Shown here: in pieces, positions 25,120-32,359 of the stretch
Position numbering within the stretch: the stretch's first letter is position 1
How the letters are laid out: every line of letters starts with the position of its first letter
Assembly: GCA_020633205.1 (NCBI GenBank)
Contig: JACKEB010000012.1
Coordinates: forward strand, 434,001-498,000
Source of the DNA: Polyangiaceae bacterium
Lineage (GTDB): Bacteria; Myxococcota_A; Polyangia; Polyangiales; Polyangiaceae
Direction: 5' to 3'
DNA length: 64,000 bases
Position numbers and translations under genes: made by a program
The notes under the pieces: generated by a model
What the model was told of the DNA's origin: nothing
What the model saw: the letters and a program-made list of their open reading frames with translations, nothing else
The model's database searches: none

Positions 25120-25497
25120 ATGAGCTTACTCGTTGAGTCGTTGGGGCCCTCATGCCACGTGGCGAATCGTGCCGACCTGTATGCGTGTCTGAAGGTTCGG
25201 TTCGGGGAAAGCAATCACTTCTGGCTTTCGTGTGAGGATCCCTTCCCCTCGCTGGCAGTCGCGGTGCGGGACGCTCTGGCTTCGCTTCACTACTTCCCTG
25301 AGGAATCGCATCCAGGTTTCATCTGCCTCGGCAACGAGGCGATCGAAGGGACTCAAACCCTCACCATCGCATGGCCCCGCGAGACGATCGAGGTGGAAAA
25401 CCGCTACGTTGTGTCCTGGCAGCTGGCGCTAGAGGCAGCGGAGGAGTTCTTGGTCACGCAAGAGCGGCCCCGGTGTCTTCAGTGGTTCGAGCTCTAA
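25120..25497 (+). CDS. Imm1-family immunity-like protein, orphan
   Basis: This 125-residue soluble protein follows the Imm1 pattern. It has LHYFPEE, GFICLGNEA, a beta segment, then VVSWQLALEAAEEFLVTQ and a closing ERPRCLQWFEL. Imm1 proteins neutralise polymorphic toxins delivered by contact. The ATG at 25120 has AGGGGA upstream; a GTG three bases earlier is also possible. No toxin gene is adjacent: dinB is upstream and a TIG-repeat gene is convergent downstream. If real, it is an orphan immunity gene or a repurposed member. The family call rests on the C-terminal pattern and is moderate. Confidence 0.6.
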   Translation: MSLLVESLGPSCHVANRADLYACLKVRFGESNHFWLSCEDPFPSLAVAVRDALASLHYFPEESHPGFICLGNEAIEGTQTLTIAWPRETIEVENRYVVSWQLALEAAEEFLVTQERPRCLQWFEL

Positions 25498-25597
25498 GCC
25501 GTCGCGGCGGTACACAAGGCAGTCAGCGAGTAACCTATCCACCCCCTCCGCCCGCGCGCGCGAGCGAAGCGAGTCGCGACCGGCGCCGGGAGGGGGC

Positions 25598-25620
25598 GCG
25601 CCACGCAAGAAGCGTGGCGC
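25598..25620. other. Hairpin between convergent genes
   Basis: GCGCCACGC and GCGTGGCGC form a perfect 9-bp stem with the loop AAGAA. There is no T-tract on either side, so it may be a weak bidirectional terminator between the Imm1-like gene and the TIG-repeat gene. Confidence 0.45.
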
Positions 25621-25635
25621 GGGGGGAGGCAACAA

Positions 25636-27414
25636 TCACTCGTACAAGTAGACACGCGGCTTGGTGGAGCGCTGTCCGTCGGGCTGGATCAGGATCAAAT
25701 CAGCCATGTTGCCGGCCTGACCAGGGGGAGTAACCAGCTCGAGCTCGGTGGGGCCTTTGAAGACGAGCTGCGCGACTTGGCCGCCGAGGCGTGCGCGTGT
25801 ATCCGGGAGGAAATTTGCGCCTTCGATGGTCAAGCGTTCGCCGCCGCTCGCGGTGCCACGGTTTGGCGTGACGCGATCGATTTGCGCCGGCTCGACGACC
25901 TCGTAGCGGAATGCCGCGAGCTCCACGCAGCCCACGGCGCCTTCGTCTCTGAGCTCCACGTCGACGCTCCCCTGGGGATGAGCGTCGGTGACGATTTCGA
26001 TCAGCTTGGCGTCGACGAAGCGGGAGCTTTGGGGACGCGCGCCGCCGAGCAACACCCGAGTGTCCGCCGAGAAGTTCACTCCGCGAACCTTCACCTCAGT
26101 GCCGCCGCTGGTGGGACCAGATTGCGGCGAAATGGAAGTGATCGCCAAGACGCGCTCCGCTTGGCGGATCACCTCCTCAGCGGGGTCGTAGACCTGAAGG
26201 CAGTTTGGCAGCTGGCACCACTGGCCGTCGGGATTGACGACCCGCACGTCGGTGGTGCCCGCGCTAGGGAGCGCTGGCACTTGCACCAAGAGCCGCTCCG
26301 CCGCTCCCTCCTGGATGGTCAGTGGGAACTGGCCCGCGAAGGGCGCCGCTCCCGGTTGAAAGCCGCTGCCCGTGAGCTCGAGGGTCGTGGGTTGACCCAG
26401 CGGGATGCGCCCGGGCTCCACGCTCGCGAGGCTTGGGGCAGCGGCGGGCAGGTACTCGAATGCCGCGCGCGCCGTGGTGCGTTGGCCGTCGGGGTTGTAG
26501 AGCGTGAGATCGACCGTGCCCGCCGCCCGCGCTGGGAGCGTCAGGTAGAGGCACTCGGAGCTCTCGAACTCCACGTACAAGCCGACTTGCTCGAACAAAG
26601 CCGCGGTGGTGCGCGGGTCGAAGTGTTCGCCGATGAGCTTGACCCGCGCAGACACGCCGGCGCTCCCTTGAGCTGGTTCTAGGCGTGTGATGACGGGCGC
26701 TGCATCGTAGGTGAACCCGCCGGCGAGGCCCGCCTTCTGCCCATCCGGATTCCATACGGTAACGTCATAAGTGCCGCCAGGGTGAGGTTGAGCGAGGATC
26801 TCGACCAACTCGGGGGAAACGAAGCGCGTCTGGGCGGAGGATGCGCCGATCTGCACCAGACAACCTTCTTGGAACGCGGCGCCGTGTACGCGCAGTAGCT
26901 GGCCCCCGTGGATCGGTGTGTGGTTTGGCTCGACAGCGGCGACCAACGGCGGGCCCAGGTACTCGAAGCCCCAGATGCGATCCTGATATTTTCCATCGGG
27001 ATTTGTGATGCGAACGTCGACCTTGCCGGCAGGAGCGTGGGCGGGCAGCTTGAAGCTGAGCCGACCAGCGCCGTCGAACACGACGTCTACCGATTTTCCT
27101 GCGATCTCGAGCTTGCAGGCGGGGTCGAAGAAGTAGCCGAGCACCGTGATCGAGGGTCCGCCAACGATCGGCCCGGTCGCGGGAACGATGCGCCAGATGT
27201 GTGGCCCCGCTTCGGGATCCAGATTGGCCGGTGCATCCGGCGCGTCTTCAATGCGAGAGGGGTGTGCGCTCCGTTGCACCGCCGGCTGACTTGGCGCGCT
27301 CGAAGCAGGCGCCTCGGAACCGATCAGCGCCTGACGCACGCCAGCGTCGACCATCGGGGGTGGCGCGACCGCGCTCCCGCTCGACTTCGGATCCGGCTGC
27401 CCCTCGCCGCTCAT
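25636..27414 (-). CDS. Multi-TIG/IPT-domain protein
   Basis: This 592-residue protein starts at the ATG at 27414. A longer frame to 27879 is antisense to the neighbouring gene and was rejected. After a Pro/Ser/Ala-rich N-terminus of about 80 residues come about six IPT/TIG immunoglobulin-like repeats. They are recognisable by recurring patterns such as GPIVGGPSITVLGYFF, SGPTSGGTEVKVRG and RGTASGGERLTIEG, often with VTNPDGQ-like strands between. TIG domains are usually extracellular adhesive or structural modules. Oddly, no signal peptide or lipobox is visible, so it may be cytoplasmic, non-classically exported or mis-started. Its start codon overlaps that of the divergent DUF1513 gene. Confidence 0.8.
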   Translation of the reverse strand: MSGEGQPDPKSSGSAVAPPPMVDAGVRQALIGSEAPASSAPSQPAVQRSAHPSRIEDAPDAPANLDPEAGPHIWRIVPATGPIVGGPSITVLGYFFDPACKLEIAGKSVDVVFDGAGRLSFKLPAHAPAGKVDVRITNPDGKYQDRIWGFEYLGPPLVAAVEPNHTPIHGGQLLRVHGAAFQEGCLVQIGASSAQTRFVSPELVEILAQPHPGGTYDVTVWNPDGQKAGLAGGFTYDAAPVITRLEPAQGSAGVSARVKLIGEHFDPRTTAALFEQVGLYVEFESSECLYLTLPARAAGTVDLTLYNPDGQRTTARAAFEYLPAAAPSLASVEPGRIPLGQPTTLELTGSGFQPGAAPFAGQFPLTIQEGAAERLLVQVPALPSAGTTDVRVVNPDGQWCQLPNCLQVYDPAEEVIRQAERVLAITSISPQSGPTSGGTEVKVRGVNFSADTRVLLGGARPQSSRFVDAKLIEIVTDAHPQGSVDVELRDEGAVGCVELAAFRYEVVEPAQIDRVTPNRGTASGGERLTIEGANFLPDTRARLGGQVAQLVFKGPTELELVTPPGQAGNMADLILIQPDGQRSTKPRVYLYE

Positions 27415-28762
27415 GGCGGATCGGATTACCACGGCTCGGCGCGGGGAAGTCAACGACTCGGCTTCACTGGCTGGATCCACGCTCGACGCGGGTGGATTGT
27501 CGACTATCTTCGAAGGCGTGAAGCAGAAGCGCCTCGACAAAGCCCGCGCGAAGCGCGACGCCAAGAAGCGTGCGGCCGAGCGACGTCCAGAAGGCCCCGT
27601 CCCTCCAAGTTCAAGGCGCGGACGCGGCGTCGAACAAATCCGCGAAACGCTCGGCTTCGCCCCGCGCCAAGAGACGCGTCTAGGCGTAATTTTGGGCGGC
27701 AGTCGCTTCGAAGGGGCGGGCGGTCCGTTCTGCTCCCTGGATGTGCTTGATTTGGACCACGCGGCGTTCGCGGAGCCATCTGCTGCGCAGGGCATGTCCC
27801 TCGAGCAGCGGGTGAAGGCGGGGGCGCCGGGCTTGCGGCGTTTGTCGTTGAAGTTCTTGCCGCACGGAATGGCGATCAACCCCAGGCGGCCAGCGGAGTC
27901 GGCTTGGTTCGAGAAGTGGGGACCGGGCGCCGTCTACCTGGACGTGGCTGCGGGCAGCCTACTCCGCACTATCTCACCGCTGTCCGCGGGGCATCACTTC
28001 TATGGTCACGGCGCGTTCTCCCCCGATGCGTCTCTGCTGTTTGCCGTGGAGACCAACCTGGAAACGCGAGCCGGCGTCATCAGCATCCGCGATCCCAACG
28101 CCGACTTCAAAGTCGTTGGGGAGTTCCCTAGCTTCGGTCAGAAGCCCCACGATTGTGTGTTGCTGCTCGAGGAAGGCCTGCTCGTGGTGACCAACGGCGG
28201 CGGGCCGCATGGGAGCGAGGAGCTGGCGAATATCAGCTTCATCGAGATCTCGTCGGGCAAGCTCGTGGAGCAGCTGGTGGTCGAAGACAGGCGTCGCAAC
28301 GCGGGTCACGTCGCGGTGGACAGGCAGCGCAACCTCGCGATGGTCTCCGCGCCGCGCGAGGGGTTGCCGACATCAGAAGCCGGGGGCGTGACGCTGCGCG
28401 CAACGGGACGCAGCGCGTGGACCCACGTGACGGAACCAGCGGAGGTTTGCGCTCGCATGCTCGGGGAGTCCCTCAGCGTGTGTATCGACACCGGGACCGA
28501 CTCGGCTTGGGTGACGAACCCCAGCGGCAACCTGCTCACGCAATGGCGCGTGAGCGATGCGAGCCTGATCCGTGAGCTAACTCTGCCCTCGGTACGGGGT
28601 GTGTGTTTGAGCCTAGACGAGAGTTCACTGTGTGTTTCCCACGCTGCGGGAGCTGAGTTAGGCTTGCTCTCTCCAGACACCGGCGTTGCTCTCCCGGTAC
28701 AGCCGCTTGCCCTCCGTGTGTTCGGGGGCTCCCACCTCTACGCCTGGGCCTATCCGGCCTAG
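27413..28762 (+). CDS. DUF1513-like beta-propeller protein
   Basis: This 449-residue protein matches DUF1513 from about residue 145 on: FYGHGAFSPDASLLFAVET, KPHDCVLLLEEGLLVVTNGGG and later propeller strands (HVAVDRQRNLAMVSAP). DUF1513 proteins are usually periplasmic and often linked to iron or dye-peroxidase systems. Here no export signal is evident. The first 90 residues are Arg/Lys/Ala-rich and may be untranslated. The ATG at 27413 shares bases with the start of the opposite gene (CATG), so the true start may lie downstream, for example at the GTG at 27518. Translation is in a single frame to 28762. Confidence 0.75.
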   Translation: MADRITTARRGEVNDSASLAGSTLDAGGLSTIFEGVKQKRLDKARAKRDAKKRAAERRPEGPVPPSSRRGRGVEQIRETLGFAPRQETRLGVILGGSRFEGAGGPFCSLDVLDLDHAAFAEPSAAQGMSLEQRVKAGAPGLRRLSLKFLPHGMAINPRRPAESAWFEKWGPGAVYLDVAAGSLLRTISPLSAGHHFYGHGAFSPDASLLFAVETNLETRAGVISIRDPNADFKVVGEFPSFGQKPHDCVLLLEEGLLVVTNGGGPHGSEELANISFIEISSGKLVEQLVVEDRRRNAGHVAVDRQRNLAMVSAPREGLPTSEAGGVTLRATGRSAWTHVTEPAEVCARMLGESLSVCIDTGTDSAWVTNPSGNLLTQWRVSDASLIRELTLPSVRGVCLSLDESSLCVSHAAGAELGLLSPDTGVALPVQPLALRVFGGSHLYAWAYPA

Positions 28763-28832
28763 TGACGCAGTAGACCGTTACGAATCCGTGCGGAATTGCG
28801 TTAGTTCCCGGGGCTAGCTGCGGAGGCGTGAA

Positions 28833-28858
28833 GCGCGTCTCACGGGCGGGAGACGCGC
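28833..28858. other. Hairpin upstream of the spike island
   Basis: GCGCGTCTC and GAGACGCGC form a perfect 9-bp stem with an 8-base loop, 71 bases after the DUF1513 gene. It has no T-tract. It may separate that transcript from the T6SS island. Confidence 0.4.
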
Positions 28859-28948
28859 CGACCCATGACGTGGCGAGCTTGTGGCGCACGTCGTCCGGAT
28901 TTGAGTCGTTCGCCCGACTGGGCCTCGTGTACCCTGGGAGGCCTCGCC

Positions 28949-30025
28949 GTGGAACTTCCGATCTCATTGACGACGTACGCCATCCTGCTCGGCCACATGC
29001 GCCATTTCCCCAAGGACCGCCATGAGGAGGTTCTGGAGCGGCTCGACTTCGAGCCCGGAGAGTGGCCGAGCTACGCCGCGCGCGGCGAGCACACGCTGCT
29101 CAAGCGCATGGAAGCAGGAGAGGACACCACTGAGTTCACGAAGGCGCTCGGTGAGACCAAGCGGGAGCTGAAGCGGCGTAACCCAACGGTGGAGGAGTTG
29201 CCCCTCGATCATGCCGCAGGGAAATCCGACGAAGGGCCGCCGCGCACGATGCGGCTACGCGACCTGGACCCGGTGGAGTTCCTCAACGTGATCAGCTCCC
29301 GGATGGGTGCAGGTGCGAACGAGCAGGCAGGCGCGCCGGCCCTGGAGGGCTTCGAGCTTTCTCCGGCGCCGCAGCTTCAGGTACCGCCGCAGCCTCGGGT
29401 GCCGCCGCTGCCGCCGCGACCGCTCGGCGTGCCAAGCCCCGTGGCACCGCCGGCTTTCGCGAAGCCCAATGTTGCTCCTCCGGCGATGGTCGCCGCACCA
29501 GCGCCTGTGCTCTCCCCCGCGGAGGAAGCTCGTCGCCGCACTCGCGCCGCCAAGGCGGCGTTCGAGTCGACGAAGGTCAGCCCGACCTCCGAGCGCATGG
29601 CGAGCGACAGCTCGCCGCGGGTTGACGTGACTGTAAAGGAGAGCGTGAGCTCGCCGTTTGCGGCGGCTCCTCCATCGGAGCCCCAGGCAAAGGCGGCGCC
29701 CCCGGAGAGCCCACCTCTGCCACCAGAGAACGAGGCGTCTCCGGAAACCCAGATGATTCAGCCGGAAGACGCAGCGTTCCCCGGCCTCCAACTGCCGACG
29801 TTGTCGATCTTCGAGTTCGCGACGCTTTGCGCCGAGTTCAACGTGTGCGGCGACGCCAACAAGGAAAAGGTCCGGCTCAAGTACGGGATCCCTACGGAAG
29901 CTGAGCGCTTGGCCTTGCTCGATGTGTGGCGCACTCGATTAGTGCAAAACCCGAATGAACTGGCGGAGTGGAAGCAGCAGTTCGACGTTGCTACCCGCCA
30001 CTGGCAGCAGCTCTACAAGAGGTAG
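28949..30025 (+). CDS. First gene of VgrG island, unrecognised (possible adaptor)
   Basis: I chose the GTG at 28949 (VELPISLTTYAILLGH) with GGGAGG upstream. The protein has 358 residues in three parts. The N-terminal helical domain (about 1-85) contains HMRHFPKDRHEEVLERL and a set of charged helices. A Pro/Ala-rich linker (about 115-275) joins it to a C-terminal domain of about 80 residues with LSIFEFATLCAEFNVCGD and a Trp-containing end. There is no signal peptide. It starts the operon, three bases before vgrG, so it is likely an accessory or adaptor for spike loading. I know no family for it. Confidence 0.68.
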   Translation: MELPISLTTYAILLGHMRHFPKDRHEEVLERLDFEPGEWPSYAARGEHTLLKRMEAGEDTTEFTKALGETKRELKRRNPTVEELPLDHAAGKSDEGPPRTMRLRDLDPVEFLNVISSRMGAGANEQAGAPALEGFELSPAPQLQVPPQPRVPPLPPRPLGVPSPVAPPAFAKPNVAPPAMVAAPAPVLSPAEEARRRTRAAKAAFESTKVSPTSERMASDSSPRVDVTVKESVSSPFAAAPPSEPQAKAAPPESPPLPPENEASPETQMIQPEDAAFPGLQLPTLSIFEFATLCAEFNVCGDANKEKVRLKYGIPTEAERLALLDVWRTRLVQNPNELAEWKQQFDVATRHWQQLYKR

Positions 30026-30028
30026 TCG

Positions 30029-32353
30029 ATGGTCTCAGTTAGCGGTCTGACTCGGCACTCCCTACGGCTCGAAGCGGGCATCCCCGTGTTCGTTGTCGCC
30101 TACAACGGCGTCGAGCGCCTTGGGGCGGTCTACCGATTCGAGGTGCATTTTGTGGTTGAGAACCAGGTCGAGGTCGACCTGGCAGAACTGATCGGCGGAC
30201 GGGCGACGCTCAGCACCGAGCAGGACCACATCTCGAAGTTCGTCATCAACGGCTTGGTGTCTCAGGCGGACCTGATGGAAGTGACGCCAACCCATAGCCT
30301 CTATCGCGTGGAGCTGGTGCCGGAACTTTGGCGCGCAGCGCTGTCACGACACACCCGCGTCTTCGTAGACGTCACGATCAAAGACGTGCTGCAGAAGATG
30401 TTCGACGCCCTGGGCTTCGACTCGGAGACCGTCAAGCTAGCGTTCTCGAGCTCCGACTGCCGGAAGTATCCGCAGATCTGTCAGTTCGAGGAAAGCGACC
30501 TCGACTTCATGACGCGTTGGATGGAGAAGGAGGGGCTTCATTACTACTTCGAGCAAGGGCGGAAGGAGGAGCGCGTGGTGATCGTCTCGGGTCAACCGGC
30601 GCGCCAATCGCTGGCCGAGGGGCCGCTCGTGTACGCCACGGGTGGGGCGCTTGTGACGCGGACCGTGCGGCGCTTCCGTTCGCGTTCACGGCTTCAAACG
30701 CGCAAGATCGAAGTGCGCGCGTACGACGCCGCGAACCCCTCGACCACCTCCGAGGCGTCACATGACCTCGGAGGCAAACGCGCTGGGACCGGGGTGAGCG
30801 TCGCGCTCTCGACGGAGATCCAGCGGCCCAAGGTGGAGCGCGAGGCTCAGATCCTCGAGGAAATTGAAGTTACCCAACGCCTTCTGTTCACCGGCGAGGC
30901 GGACGCACCGGTGTTCCGCGCCGGCTACCACTTCGAGCTGGAAGGCCATCCGTTGCCACGCCTCGATGGCGACTACTACATCACTCAAGTGAGGCACCAG
31001 GCTCTCCAGCCTTGCCCAGACTGCGCGAACGCGTTGTCTTTGCTCGACTTGACCGCCACGAGTGCAAGCTACAGTTGTTCCTTTGACTGCGTTGGAGCGG
31101 ACATCACCTACCGCTTGCCTCGCGAGACGCCTGTCCCCCGCGTGTACGGCACCCTGAGCGGCGAAGTGGACGGGCCCAGCACCGACGACTACGCGCAGAT
31201 CGATTCTGCGGGTCGCTATCGCGTGCGGCTCCGCTTCGACGAGCACCAGAAGACTGACGGCTCTGCCTCGATGTGGGTCCGCATGCTGCAAAACCACGCG
31301 GGGAACCCCGAAGGGATTCACTTCCCTTTGCGCAAGGGTACGGAAGTGATGCTGGTGTTCTTGGGAGGCGATCCGGATCAGCCGCTGATCGTGGGGGCGG
31401 TCCCCAACGCGGTTACGGCAAGTCCCGTCACCTCAACGAACCACAGCCTCAACGTGCTGCACACCGCGGGCGACAACCACTTCGAGCTGGACGACCAGCG
31501 TGGCTCCCAGCGTATCGAGCTCAAGACGCCGACTGAGACCACTCAGCTCCATATGGGCGCGCCCCAACTCGTGGGCGAGAACAACTACAACCTGATCCAG
31601 ACGACTCAGGGTGATGGCTACGTCCACACCGGGCGCAACCTAGACGTCAAGGTAGAGGGAAACCACACGGAAACAATCAGCGGGAAGCGCACCAGCAGTG
31701 TCAGCAACGACGTCGTGGAGCTATTTAGCAGTAACCAAACCACCAACGTGCTGGGCGACGTGAAGTGGACGGTGGCCGGCGACTACGACGGAACCGTCGA
31801 AGGCGACTACGACCTCGAGGTGAAGGGGAGCTACACCGTCGACTACGACGAGGACACTGTCACGACGGTTCACGCGAACTACTCGAGCACCATCGTGGGT
31901 GCGAAGAACGAAAACTTCCTCGGCGCCGTGAACAGCAACTGGGCCGCGGCGGTGAACAACAACTTCGGCGGCGTCGTGAACTCGAACTTCGTCGGCGCGG
32001 TGAACAACAACTTCTTGGGCGTCGCGCTAAACACCTACGTTGGGGGCGCGGTCAACCTAAAGCTGGCTGCAGGCGTTGACGTGAACGTTGCGCTGCCGAC
32101 GGTGGTGAACGTTGCTGGGAGCCTGACCTGCGACTTCGCGTTGGCTGGTTCACTATTCGTTGGCGGTACGCTCAGCATTCGACTCGCGGTCGACATCACG
32201 TTGGCGCTGGTGTCTCTCAACGTGACCCTGTTGAACGCGAGCGAGACCGTCTTGTCGTTCAGCAACAACATCGTCGAAGCCTCTGGCAAGTGTATCGACC
32301 TGATGAAGAGCGACACGCAGGTGAACAATACCTCGGCCAGCGTTACCCCTTGA
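30029..32353 (+). CDS. vgrG: Type VI secretion spike protein VgrG (TssI)
   Basis: This 774-residue protein has gp27-like domains (residues about 10-350: YRFEVHF, CQFEESDLDFMTRWMEKEGLHYYF) and the gp5-like OB-fold (PRVYGTLSGEVDGPSTDDYAQIDSAGRYRVRL, in pieces). A long beta-helix tail follows, with repeats of the VNSNF/VNNNFxG type at about 635-680. The WVRMLQNHAGNPEGIHFPLRKGTEVML-type segment is characteristic of VgrG. It would form the trimeric spike at the tip of the T6SS tube. It lacks an obvious C-terminal effector domain, so cargo probably rides on the PAAR-like protein. It is followed seven bases later by the DUF2169 protein. Confidence 0.96.
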   Translation: MVSVSGLTRHSLRLEAGIPVFVVAYNGVERLGAVYRFEVHFVVENQVEVDLAELIGGRATLSTEQDHISKFVINGLVSQADLMEVTPTHSLYRVELVPELWRAALSRHTRVFVDVTIKDVLQKMFDALGFDSETVKLAFSSSDCRKYPQICQFEESDLDFMTRWMEKEGLHYYFEQGRKEERVVIVSGQPARQSLAEGPLVYATGGALVTRTVRRFRSRSRLQTRKIEVRAYDAANPSTTSEASHDLGGKRAGTGVSVALSTEIQRPKVEREAQILEEIEVTQRLLFTGEADAPVFRAGYHFELEGHPLPRLDGDYYITQVRHQALQPCPDCANALSLLDLTATSASYSCSFDCVGADITYRLPRETPVPRVYGTLSGEVDGPSTDDYAQIDSAGRYRVRLRFDEHQKTDGSASMWVRMLQNHAGNPEGIHFPLRKGTEVMLVFLGGDPDQPLIVGAVPNAVTASPVTSTNHSLNVLHTAGDNHFELDDQRGSQRIELKTPTETTQLHMGAPQLVGENNYNLIQTTQGDGYVHTGRNLDVKVEGNHTETISGKRTSSVSNDVVELFSSNQTTNVLGDVKWTVAGDYDGTVEGDYDLEVKGSYTVDYDEDTVTTVHANYSSTIVGAKNENFLGAVNSNWAAAVNNNFGGVVNSNFVGAVNNNFLGVALNTYVGGAVNLKLAAGVDVNVALPTVVNVAGSLTCDFALAGSLFVGGTLSIRLAVDITLALVSLNVTLLNASETVLSFSNNIVEASGKCIDLMKSDTQVNNTSASVTP

Positions 32354-32359
32354 GCCCCC

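Noticed and set aside
27415..27879. Longer N-terminus of the TIG-repeat protein
   Set aside because: The extension is antisense to the DUF1513 gene and has no TIG-like or signal sequence.
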